In this document: one piece after another, positions 7,587-14,880 of the stretch
Layout: each line of letters starts with the position of its first letter
Numbering within the stretch: the stretch's first letter is position 1
From: Chryseobacterium polytrichastri
GTDB lineage: Bacteria > Bacteroidota > Bacteroidia > Flavobacteriales > Weeksellaceae
Direction of reading: 5' to 3'
DNA: 54,060 nt
NCBI RefSeq assembly: GCF_900142445.1
Contig: NZ_FRAV01000035.1
Span: 1-54,060 of the forward strand
Made by a program: the position numbers and the translations under genes
Notes under the pieces: generated by a model
What the model saw: only the letters and a program-made list of their open reading frames with translations
Database searches by the model: none
Told to the model about the DNA's origin: nothing

Positions 7587-8594
7587 ATGTTTCACACTTC
7601 AATACCTAAACATCATTATTTTATTAAAAAATATTTGATCAGAGCAATTCTTATTTTACTGTTTAGTATAGGATTAAATGCACAGGAAACGAAAAATTCC
7701 TTAGGAACTTTAAAGCAAATCAACGCAGGTGTTCTGAATATTGGTTATACAGAAGCCGGCTCACCTAATAGAACTCCAGTGATTCTGCTTCACGGTTGGC
7801 CGTATGACATTCATAGCTATGAGGAAGTGGTTCCTTTATTATCAGCAAAAGGTTACAGAGTAATTACTCCCTATTTAAGAGGTTTCGGGACAACCCGATT
7901 CCTATCCGATAAAACAATGAGAAATGGTCAACAAACGGCAGTTGCGAATGATATTATTGCTTTAATGGATGCTTTAAAAATCGACAAAGCCATCATCGGA
8001 GGATTCGATTGGGGCGCAAGAACCGCAGACGTGATGGCTGTTCTTTATCCGGAAAGAGTAAAAGGTTTGGTTTCGGTGAGCGGATATTTAATTACCAATC
8101 TTGAAGCGAATAAAAAACCTCTTTCTCCAAATGCGGAATTGGGTTGGTGGTATCAATATTATTTTTCAACCGAACGTGGTGAAAAAGGATATAAAGACAA
8201 TACCTATGAATTCAACAAATTGATTTGGAAAACTGCTTCACCATTATGGAATTTCAGTAAAGAAACGTACGATCAAACAGCGCAATCTTTCAACAATCCG
8301 GATCATGTTGCGATTGTTATTCATAATTACCGTTGGAGATTATCTCTTGCAAAAGGAGAATCAAAATATGATGAATTGGATCAAAAACTTCAATCAAGGC
8401 CTAAAATCAGCGTTCCTACCATTACAATCAGCAGTGATTTTGACGGCGCTGCGATTGATGGAAAGGCTTATGAAAATCAATTTACAGGAAAATATTCGCA
8501 TAAAATTTTAAAAGGAATCGGGCACAATGTTCCGCAGGAAGATCCGAAGTCTTTTGCCGATGCAATTATAGAAGTTGATGGTTATTCAAAATAA
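7587..8594 (+). CDS. Exported alpha/beta hydrolase, epoxide hydrolase/dehalogenase-like
   Basis: 335 residues, 39 bp downstream of the first hydrolase and probably in the same transcript. A hydrophobic N-terminal segment (about 17-32, ending GLNAQ) reads as a signal peptide. HGWPYD at 69-74 gives the oxyanion region, Asp141 in GGFDWGAR is the nucleophile, and His in GIGHNVPQEDP near the C-terminus completes the triad. An Asp nucleophile in a GGxDWG setting fits epoxide hydrolases and haloalkane dehalogenases rather than esterases. It lacks the EHN domain of its neighbour, so the two are different subfamilies rather than a tandem copy. Substrate unknown. Confidence 0.85.
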   Translation: MFHTSIPKHHYFIKKYLIRAILILLFSIGLNAQETKNSLGTLKQINAGVLNIGYTEAGSPNRTPVILLHGWPYDIHSYEEVVPLLSAKGYRVITPYLRGFGTTRFLSDKTMRNGQQTAVANDIIALMDALKIDKAIIGGFDWGARTADVMAVLYPERVKGLVSVSGYLITNLEANKKPLSPNAELGWWYQYYFSTERGEKGYKDNTYEFNKLIWKTASPLWNFSKETYDQTAQSFNNPDHVAIVIHNYRWRLSLAKGESKYDELDQKLQSRPKISVPTITISSDFDGAAIDGKAYENQFTGKYSHKILKGIGHNVPQEDPKSFADAIIEVDGYSK

Positions 8595-8608
8595 CTTCAC
8601 TTTTCAGA

Positions 8609-8684
8609 ATGTCTTTTTTACACTTCAAATTGTCTGTTTCACTTATTTTATGATTTCATACAATTTTAAACTCAAGTAATTTTG
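8609..8684 (+). promoter_or_regulatory. ohr promoter with the same 21-bp-spaced operator
   Basis: Half-sites TGTCTTTTT (8610-8618) and TGTCTGTTT (8631-8639) lie 21 bp apart. The -7 element TAATTTTG is at 8677-8684. The distance from first half-site to -7 is 67 bp, identical to the hydrolase promoter. The -33 position reads GATTT instead of GATTG, a weak element that would suit activator-dependent initiation. Confidence 0.7.
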
Positions 8685-8728
8685 ACCTATAATTTTAAAC
8701 CAATTAATAACAATTAAATATTTTCAAA

Positions 8729-9160
8729 ATGGAAAACAATCAAACCTTACAATCAGAAAAAGTATTATATACCGGAAAAACTCATACGACAGGAGGTCGT
8801 GAAGGATTTTCTAAAAGCTCTGACGGAAATCTTAACATAAAACTTTCAACTCCGGGAGGAAATGAGGTAGGAACAAATCCGGAACAGCTTTTCGCAGCAG
8901 GATGGTCGGCTTGTTTTATCGGAGCTCTTGGTATTGCCGCGAGAAGAAGAAAAATAAAATTATCACCTGAAACATCCGTAGATGCAGAAGTTGATCTTTG
9001 CATGGCTGATGATGCTTATTTTTTACAGGCTCGATTGAATGTAAGCTTTCCGGGAATCGATTTCGAAACTGCAAAATTACTGACTGAGGAAGCACATCAA
9101 ACTTGTCCGTATTCTAAAATGTCAAGAGGAAATATTAATGTAGAAATTAATATTCTTTAA
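8729..9160 (+). CDS. ohr: Ohr/OsmC-family organic hydroperoxide reductase
   Basis: A 143-residue cytoplasmic peroxidase of the Ohr subfamily, which reduces organic and lipid hydroperoxides using lipoylated proteins. The two reactive cysteines are Cys62 in GWSACFIGA and Cys126 in HQTCPYSK, in the expected contexts. GREG near the N-terminus and the 143-residue length are also normal. One extra cysteine is at 91. No MarR-type OhrR gene is adjacent. Instead it has the operator shared with the upstream epoxide hydrolase operon, 134 bp after that operon's last stop. This suggests a joint response to oxidised lipids or other organic oxidants. A hairpin follows at 9190-9224. Confidence 0.93.
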   Translation: MENNQTLQSEKVLYTGKTHTTGGREGFSKSSDGNLNIKLSTPGGNEVGTNPEQLFAAGWSACFIGALGIAARRRKIKLSPETSVDAEVDLCMADDAYFLQARLNVSFPGIDFETAKLLTEEAHQTCPYSKMSRGNINVEINIL

Positions 9161-9189
9161 AGAATTAAAACCTATCTTATATTTAAATA

Positions 9190-9224
9190 AAACCCGCTGT
9201 GTATTTATGATACACAACGGGTTT
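9190..9224 (+). terminator. Hairpin after ohr
   Basis: Arms 9190-9204 and 9210-9224 (AAACCCG-TGTGTAT with complement, one mismatch) form a strong stem with a short loop. The following bases, TTTCTGC, are a poor T-tract, so termination may be incomplete. Confidence 0.55.
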
Positions 9225-9254
9225 CTGCAATTTAATATGAACTAATTAAGAAAA

Positions 9255-9281
9255 ACAAAAGGCCTTAAAAAAGCCTTTTGT
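9255..9281 (-). terminator. Terminator of the FISUMP/T9SS gene
   Basis: A stem of ACAAAAGGC with GCCTTTTGT (9255-9263 and 9273-9281) lies 25 bp past the stop of the leftward gene. A T-rich run follows on the minus strand. It is nearly symmetrical and may also serve ohr. Confidence 0.7.
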
Positions 9282-9305
9282 TCATCAATCAAATATCTAT
9301 GGACT

Positions 9306-11360
9306 TTAGTTTTTGCTGATTTTTTTAGAGAAAGTCTGTCCGTTCTTTAATTTCAATTCTACAATATAGATTCCTTTTGGAAGTCCTTGCATATCGATCT
9401 GATCATTAGAGAATTTAACATTAATCTTCTGTCCTACTACATTCATTACATTTACATTTTCAATCGCTGAATCTGCTTTAATATAAAGAATTCCACTTGT
9501 TGGGTTTGGATAAACCCCTACCGTTTTAGCCTTAATATCAGAAGTTCCCAACGTGGTAAATTCTTTGATACATCTTACAGAATGCCCTTGTCCCCTAGGT
9601 CCACCAGAAGAAGCATTCGCAATTGTAGTTCCAATATATAAATATTTTCCTCCAGAAATAGCTGTATCTGAACTCCAGAAATAGCCTCTTTGTCCCACAT
9701 AGGTAAATCCTCCATCACTCGAACTTCTGAATCCACCAGCTGGTAGTTTTAGTTTACTGTTATAAGCCGTTGCAGGGTTTGATATCCCTTCAGAAGATAC
9801 TAAAGTAGTCCATTCACTCTGAGATGGCATTTTCCAGTCTGTTCCAATTGCTTTACATGGGTCTGCTCCTTTTGCAATGGATACAGAATTTGCATTTTCT
9901 ATGTTCCATTGATCTGTTAGAGCGCTTCCAGCCCACCAAGCCGGAGAGCCAATCACATAACCTATCCCTGCTACTCCGGTTGGATTATTAGATGAAGGCG
10001 CAGAGCTCGTTGCCGAGTTTCTAAGCTGATGCCCATCATCCCATCTTCCCCATTGGAAAAGATCTCCATAAGAATCTGCGTCTGCCTGAGAAGTGGCTAC
10101 CTGAGAGCTTCCCAAATTTTGTTGAAGCCAGATTTTTCCATCTGCCCCTCTTACCGTAGTATATGAAACAACCTGCCCTTTATAATTGAATTTAACACAA
10201 CCCAAGTCACCAACATTATTTCCCGGATCTGTCCCGTTACAAGCTTGAGGGGTAGTGGTAAGAGCAAATCTTTTTACTTTCAAGCCTCCTTCTGTATACG
10301 CTAATACCAGATAGTTGTTTACTTTATCTATTGTTAATTCATTGTAAGTTGCTTCTCCATCAGAAAGAAAAGTCCCTCCTAATGTTCCCCAAGTTTGGGA
10401 TGCAGTATCTAATTTGTATACTGTATTTCTTAGAAAATTATCATTTTCCCAACGGCTAGCCACTACATAAGGTTCACCCGCCGGAGTTACCGCAATAGCC
10501 ACATGCTGTGCTCCTCCTGAAGAGAAATAGGCATTTCCTACTTGTACCCAAGAAGTTCCATTAAATTTCTTAACATTAACTTTTCTGGAGTTTGCCGAGT
10601 TTGAAACATAAGCAACATATAGATTGTTATTGGCATCAATGGCAATATCTGATGTATAACTTTCTCCAGAAGATGAAGCATCTACAATACTTCCGCCTAC
10701 CAAAGTCCAGTTATTAGAAGTGGTTGCTGTTGTTGCGTTTTCATATACATTAACACCACTTGCTACATTACAAGTATAGACTTTGTTATTGGTTCCTATG
10801 ACCATTTCTGCAAAAGAAGCGCCGTTTGAGAAACCTGCATTTCCTACCTGCTCCCAAGCTCCGTTTACATAACGCTGAACGGTACCTGAATTCTGAGTGC
10901 TGTAAGTAAATAATACATTAGCCGGTGATACTGCAGAAGCATGATAATTAATCGTGTTTGTCGTTGCACTTGGTAGCTGAGACCAAGCCGTTCCGTTAAA
11001 CTGACGAACTTCTAAACCACTTCCCTGATTGGTATAATAAATATTCCCTGAACCATCCACTGATAAAGAGTTATACAATGCCGTTCCTGATGTAATCCCG
11101 GCACTTCCTCCAACATAAGACCAAGAAGTTCCGTTAAATTTCTGTACAGAACCCTTTGCTACAGATGCATCGTAATAAGAAATAAAATAATTTCCTGCAT
11201 TGTCTACCACCAAATTATTGTGGCTAGATCCTGCTGCTGATATCGGTTGCACCGACCCAACATTCTCCCATTGCTGTGCGTATGTGTAATTCCCTGCGAT
11301 AGCAAGCAACCCAAATCCCACTCCAATTTTTTTAATAGCAAAATATAAATTTCCGAACAT
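9306..11360 (-). CDS. Secreted FISUMP-domain protein with T9SS type A sorting domain
   Basis: 684 residues with a signal peptide ending NYTYAQQ. Residues about 30-370 form repeated blades with recurring FNGTxW and SVDGSGNIYYT-like units, suggestive of a beta-propeller. Residues about 375-605 match the Fibrobacter succinogenes major paralogous (FISUMP) domain (GADGKIWLQQNLG, WKMPSQSEW, FWSSD, GHSVRCIKE). The last 70 residues form a type A C-terminal domain (VYPNPTSGILYI, NVNVMNVVGQK, PKGIYIVEL) recognised by the type IX secretion system for export and surface attachment. Function unknown; probably a cell-surface or adhesin-like protein. It is divergent from the AraC-family gene. Confidence 0.88.
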   Translation of the reverse strand: MFGNLYFAIKKIGVGFGLLAIAGNYTYAQQWENVGSVQPISAAGSSHNNLVVDNAGNYFISYYDASVAKGSVQKFNGTSWSYVGGSAGITSGTALYNSLSVDGSGNIYYTNQGSGLEVRQFNGTAWSQLPSATTNTINYHASAVSPANVLFTYSTQNSGTVQRYVNGAWEQVGNAGFSNGASFAEMVIGTNNKVYTCNVASGVNVYENATTATTSNNWTLVGGSIVDASSSGESYTSDIAIDANNNLYVAYVSNSANSRKVNVKKFNGTSWVQVGNAYFSSGGAQHVAIAVTPAGEPYVVASRWENDNFLRNTVYKLDTASQTWGTLGGTFLSDGEATYNELTIDKVNNYLVLAYTEGGLKVKRFALTTTPQACNGTDPGNNVGDLGCVKFNYKGQVVSYTTVRGADGKIWLQQNLGSSQVATSQADADSYGDLFQWGRWDDGHQLRNSATSSAPSSNNPTGVAGIGYVIGSPAWWAGSALTDQWNIENANSVSIAKGADPCKAIGTDWKMPSQSEWTTLVSSEGISNPATAYNSKLKLPAGGFRSSSDGGFTYVGQRGYFWSSDTAISGGKYLYIGTTIANASSGGPRGQGHSVRCIKEFTTLGTSDIKAKTVGVYPNPTSGILYIKADSAIENVNVMNVVGQKINVKFSNDQIDMQGLPKGIYIVELKLKNGQTFSKKISKN

Positions 11361-11395
11361 AATGAATATTATTTTTATTTATTCTAAATTTAATT

Positions 11396-11512
11396 TAATT
11401 TTGCGCAAAATTAGTTGACATTCTTAACCTTGAGTTATCATTTCCAAACTTTTAGTTATCTGATGTCTGGCTTTCATGTTAAATTGTACCATGCTCGTAA
11501 AAACTTGTCGTA
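11396..11512. promoter_or_regulatory. Divergent control region between the T9SS protein and the AraC gene
   Basis: A perfect 18-bp palindrome TAATTTTGCGCAAAATTA (11396-11413) contains a TAnnTTTG -7 element on each strand. AGTTATC occurs at 11433-11439 and 11454-11460, 21 bp apart, with AGTTGAC at 11413-11419. TGTC, TGTA and TGTC occur at 11464, 11485 and 11506, again at 21-bp steps. No good -33 is seen for either strand. These look like AraC-type half-sites, but each short match alone could be chance. Confidence 0.4.
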
Positions 11513-12381
11513 TGAAGAATCAATCTAAAAATGGGTTATTGTTCAGATCCGAAGACATTAAAATCATAATGCAGGAAGACTCGTGCCCTGAAACCTATTC
11601 CAGATCTAGTATGATTGAAGGAAAATTGAGCTTTAACTTAATCTTTTTGTTGAGTCCGAATATCAATCTGGAAGCCCAAGATTGTGGAACTCATTTTATA
11701 TTCAAGAAAAATCAATACATCCTCCATTACTCATCTCAGGAAAGTACAGCTGAACTTTGGACAGAAAATCAGGAGACCTTAAAATATCTTCAGATTCAGA
11801 TCAATTATCAATATATATTTAATCTCATTAATCCTGAATCTAATCGAGAAAGCGCAGAAATTCTCGAAAATATGATTGAGAATAATTATATCTTCCTTCA
11901 TAAAGAAACTCCACCGGATATGACTGTCGAAATGCATATCATTTTAAGAGAAATTGTAAGCTATACTAAAAGAGGTGTGATGCAGAAATTATTTATTGAA
12001 GCGAAAATTATTAAACTTCTGATTTTAATTTTTGAACAATTCAATGAAAAAGATACGATTGAAGCCTCCCCACAAACGCCATCGATCATTAAGAAATTCA
12101 TTGATGAAAATTTTCACAAGAATATAAAAGTTGAAGAGATTGGAAAGTTGATAGGAATTAATCAGAACAAAATAAGAAAAGAATTTAAAGCCCAATATCA
12201 CATCACCGTTACCGATTACCTTTCTGAACTAAGAATGCTTAAGGCTAAAAAGATGATCATCGATAAAGAAATTATGATCAAAGAAATCGCCATTGAATGC
12301 GGTTATGAATACGTTCAAAACTTTACAAGAGCATTTAAGAAAAAATACGGAGTTTCTCCTGAGACTTTAAGAAATGGGTAA
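11512..12381 (+). CDS. AraC-family transcriptional regulator
   Basis: About 290 residues from ATG 11512 (MKNQSKNG); in-frame ATGs at 11476 and 11491 would add a short Cys-containing extension with no evident role. The C-terminal 100 residues form the paired helix-turn-helix of AraC proteins (VEEIGKLIGINQNKIRKEFK, then IKEIAIECGYEYVQNFTRAFKKKYGVSPETLR). The N-terminal 190 residues are a putative sensing or dimerisation domain that I do not recognise. AraC proteins usually activate promoters through tandem half-sites about 21 bp apart. The operators before the hydrolase operon and ohr have that form, so this protein is a candidate for binding them. That link is inference. Confidence 0.85.
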   Translation: MKNQSKNGLLFRSEDIKIIMQEDSCPETYSRSSMIEGKLSFNLIFLLSPNINLEAQDCGTHFIFKKNQYILHYSSQESTAELWTENQETLKYLQIQINYQYIFNLINPESNRESAEILENMIENNYIFLHKETPPDMTVEMHIILREIVSYTKRGVMQKLFIEAKIIKLLILIFEQFNEKDTIEASPQTPSIIKKFIDENFHKNIKVEEIGKLIGINQNKIRKEFKAQYHITVTDYLSELRMLKAKKMIIDKEIMIKEIAIECGYEYVQNFTRAFKKKYGVSPETLRNG

Positions 12382-12387
12382 AAACAG

Positions 12388-12414
12388 AAAACCACCTAAT
12401 AAATTAAGTGGTTT
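12388..12414 (+). terminator. Terminator after the AraC gene
   Basis: AAAACCAC (12388-12395) pairs with GTGGTTT (12408-12414), five bases past the stop. Only an AT-rich run follows rather than a clean T-tract. Confidence 0.5.
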
Positions 12415-12478
12415 ATATATGTTGTTTTGCTTTGATATTACTTTTTCAGAATTAAGGTGAAAAAGCAATGACAATCAA

Positions 12479-12757
12479 TTAATGATGTCCGTGACTATCG
12501 TGTAAGAAAGGTCCGTGTCCTTTAGGGCTATTGAAGATTACTTCAACTCCTTGTTGCTCATTCAGTTCTTTTCTTCTGATATCTTCCGGATCAAAAGGTT
12601 TTACTTTACCGAAGTACTCCATCAAACCTTCACTTAACCACATTGGGATTACCAATCCAAAAAACATAAAGATACACCAGAATCCTACAAGGAACATTGT
12701 AACAAAGTAGATTGTCCAAAGGAACTGATAAAACGGCCAAAATGCTGATAACATCAT
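12479..12757 (-). CDS. Small membrane protein with His-rich tail, unknown function
   Basis: 92 residues. Positions about 1-45 are strongly hydrophobic and aromatic (one long or two short membrane segments, FWPFYQFLWTIYFVTMF onward). A charged region with PEDIRRKELNEQQG follows, ending in a histidine-rich tail (HGPFLHDSHGHH). The gene has one of the best promoter matches in the window, which supports it as real and probably well expressed. The His tail might bind a metal, but nothing else suggests that. I do not recognise the family. It lies alone between araC and the class I fumarase gene. Confidence 0.7.
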   Translation of the reverse strand: MMLSAFWPFYQFLWTIYFVTMFLVGFWCIFMFFGLVIPMWLSEGLMEYFGKVKPFDPEDIRRKELNEQQGVEVIFNSPKGHGPFLHDSHGHH

Positions 12758-12776
12758 TTTTCTTATATATTTTAGG

Positions 12777-12808
12777 CAAAAATAGAACTTTTTTCTTTTT
12801 TAAACAAA
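12777..12808 (-). promoter_or_regulatory. Promoter of the small membrane protein
   Basis: On the minus strand TTTG (12808-12805), 20 bp, TATTTTTG (12784-12777). Both elements match consensus, and the predicted leader is about 12-15 bases. Confidence 0.75.
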
Positions 12809-12856
12809 AGATAAGCGCCCTATTTTCATTATTTATTTTTATTTTAAACTATTCAA

Positions 12857-12895
12857 ATAGATATTAGAAGCTAGATTTCAGATATTAGACTTACA
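12857..12895. repeat. Short dispersed repeat, AGATATTAGA type
   Basis: AGATATTAGA occurs twice (12859-12868 and 12880-12889), followed by CTTACA. The segment resembles 2967-2990. It lies in the 180-bp gap after the class I fumarase gene, where no gene is visible. Confidence 0.35.
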
Positions 12896-12940
12896 ATTAT
12901 AGTCCTAAAATTCTGATACATAACTTGAACATCTAAATTA

Positions 12941-14548
12941 TTAATGGGCAAGATTTGCGAAGAAATCATTTCCTTTATCATCGGTAATGATGAATGCTGG
13001 GAAATCTTTCACTTCAATTTTTCTTACTGCTTCCATTCCTAATTCAGGGAAATCAACCACCTCAACAGACAGAATATTATCTTTTGCCAAAATCGCAGCT
13101 GGTCCGCCAATTGAGCCAATATAGAATCCACCATATTTATGACAAGCGTTCGTAACATCAGCGGTTCTGTTTCCTTTTGCCAACATCACCATACTTCCGC
13201 CATGGCTTTGGAATTCGTCTACATAAACATCCATTCTTCCCGCCGTTGTCGGTCCGAAACTTCCTGAAGCCATTCCTTCCGGAGTTTTTGCAGGTCCTGC
13301 GTAATAGATTGGGTGATTTTTGAAATATTCAGGCATTGGTTTTCCTGCATCCAACAATTCTTTGATCTTTGCGTGAGCGATATCTCTTGCAACGATCAAT
13401 GTTCCGTTTAATTTTAATCTTGTTTTGATTGGATATTTTGAAAGCTCTGCTAAAATTTCAGGCATTGGCTTATTCAAATTAATCTCAACTGCTTCCTCCA
13501 AATGTGGTGGCGTTGCAGGTAAGAATCTTTTTGGATTTTCTTCCAATTGCTCTAAGAAAACACCATCTTTATTGATTTTTCCTTTAATATTTCTATCTGC
13601 TGAACAAGAAACGCCCATTCCAACCGGGCAAGAAGCCGCGTGACGAGGAAGTCTGATTACTCGAACATCATGAGTTAAATATTTTCCACCAAACTGAGCT
13701 CCAATAGCACTTTCCTGGCAGATCTTCTGAACTTTAGCCTCCCATTCCAAATCTCTGAAAGCCTGACCTGCTTCGTTTCCTTCTGTCGGAAGATTATCGT
13801 AATATTTTGCAGATGCTTTTTTTACTGTCGCCAAATTCGCTTCCGCAGAAGTTCCTCCAATAACCAAAGCTAAGTGGTAAGGCGGACAAGCAGCCGTTCC
13901 TAAATCTGAAATTCTTTCTTTTACGAAAGCTTCCAAAGATTTTTCGTTCAACAAAGACTTTGTTTTTTGATATAAGAAAGTTTTGTTGGCAGAACCGCCT
14001 CCTTTCGTTAAGAATAAAAACTCATAAGAATCTCCTTTTTTAGCATACAGATCAATTTGTGCCGGAAGATTTGAACCTGAGTTTTTCTCATCAAACATAT
14101 TCAAAGGAACAACCTGAGAATATCTTAAGTTTCTTTTTTGGTATGTATTGTAAATACCTTTGCTTAAATATTCACCGTCATCAACGCCTGTGTAAACGTT
14201 CTCTCCTTTTTTACCCATCACGATAGCCGTTCCTGTATCCTGGCAAGAAGGCAACGCTCCCTCCACTGCTACAGCAGCATTCTGTAATAAGTTATAGGCA
14301 ACGAATCTGTCATTATCGGTAGCTTCAGGATCATCGATAATTCTTTTCAAACTTTCTAAGTGAGACGAACGAAGCATAAAAGATACATCTGCCATCGCTT
14401 CTTCAGCCAATAACTCCAATCCTTTTGGATCAATTGTTAAGATCTCTCTGTCTCCTAGTTTTTCAACTTTCACATACTCTGAAGTCAACTTTTTATAAAC
14501 CGTATCGTCCTTTTGAATCGGGTACGGATCCTGATATCTAAATTCCAT
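12941..14548 (-). CDS. fumA: Class I fumarate hydratase, [4Fe-4S] type
   Basis: A 535-residue iron-sulfur fumarase, interconverting fumarate and malate in the TCA cycle. Both domains of the fused class I enzyme are present. Cluster cysteines are visible as Cys102 in ALPSCQDTG, Cys in GTAACPPYHLALVIGG and Cys in HAASCPVGMG. The C-terminal half contains KTPEGMASGSFGPTTAGRMD and GGSMVMLAKGNR, which form the hydratase swivelling domain. Class I enzymes are oxygen-sensitive. The heat- and oxygen-stable class II enzyme is encoded divergently 332 bp away, so the cell carries both isozymes side by side. A weak TATTTTTG -7 element lies at 14574-14567. Confidence 0.95.
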   Translation of the reverse strand: MEFRYQDPYPIQKDDTVYKKLTSEYVKVEKLGDREILTIDPKGLELLAEEAMADVSFMLRSSHLESLKRIIDDPEATDNDRFVAYNLLQNAAVAVEGALPSCQDTGTAIVMGKKGENVYTGVDDGEYLSKGIYNTYQKRNLRYSQVVPLNMFDEKNSGSNLPAQIDLYAKKGDSYEFLFLTKGGGSANKTFLYQKTKSLLNEKSLEAFVKERISDLGTAACPPYHLALVIGGTSAEANLATVKKASAKYYDNLPTEGNEAGQAFRDLEWEAKVQKICQESAIGAQFGGKYLTHDVRVIRLPRHAASCPVGMGVSCSADRNIKGKINKDGVFLEQLEENPKRFLPATPPHLEEAVEINLNKPMPEILAELSKYPIKTRLKLNGTLIVARDIAHAKIKELLDAGKPMPEYFKNHPIYYAGPAKTPEGMASGSFGPTTAGRMDVYVDEFQSHGGSMVMLAKGNRTADVTNACHKYGGFYIGSIGGPAAILAKDNILSVEVVDFPELGMEAVRKIEVKDFPAFIITDDKGNDFFANLAH

Positions 14549-14685
14549 TTCAATTTTTTCTTAATACAAAAATACGCCTTACTTAAAAAAACATGAGTAA
14601 AATCAGTGACTTGAATTGATATTTATAATGATTATAAATTGTGGGATTCTGAGTTTATGATTAATTTTATAGAAACTTATTTTTA

Positions 14686-14850
14686 ACCACAAAAGGCACA
14701 AAAGTTTTTAAACACATCAATAATTTAAGTTTAATTAAATAGTGTTTTAAAAGAACACATTAGTTTTTGAAAATATATGATTTTCATTTTTGTGAACTTT
14801 AAAGATTCTTATTCTAAAATTTAGACTAAATCTTTTGTTCCTTTTGTGGT
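14686..14850. repeat. Dispersed fold-back repeat, copy B
   Basis: ACCACAAAAGGCACAAAAG (14686-14704) and CTTTTGTTCCTTTTGTGGT (14832-14850) are complementary at 18 of 19 positions. It is the same family as 3009-3192, in the opposite orientation. It fills most of the 332-bp gap between the two fumarase genes and ends 30 bp before fumC ATG, so it probably overlaps or replaces the fumC promoter region. Confidence 0.65.
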
Positions 14851-14880
14851 TTAATTAAAATTATAAAAATTTCAATCACA

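Noticed and set aside
12859..12889. AGATATTAGA repeated at 21-bp spacing, similar to the operator spacing elsewhere
   Set aside because: It belongs to an AT-rich dispersed repeat also seen near 2967, lies downstream of a gene rather than before one, and shares no sequence with the TGTCY sites.
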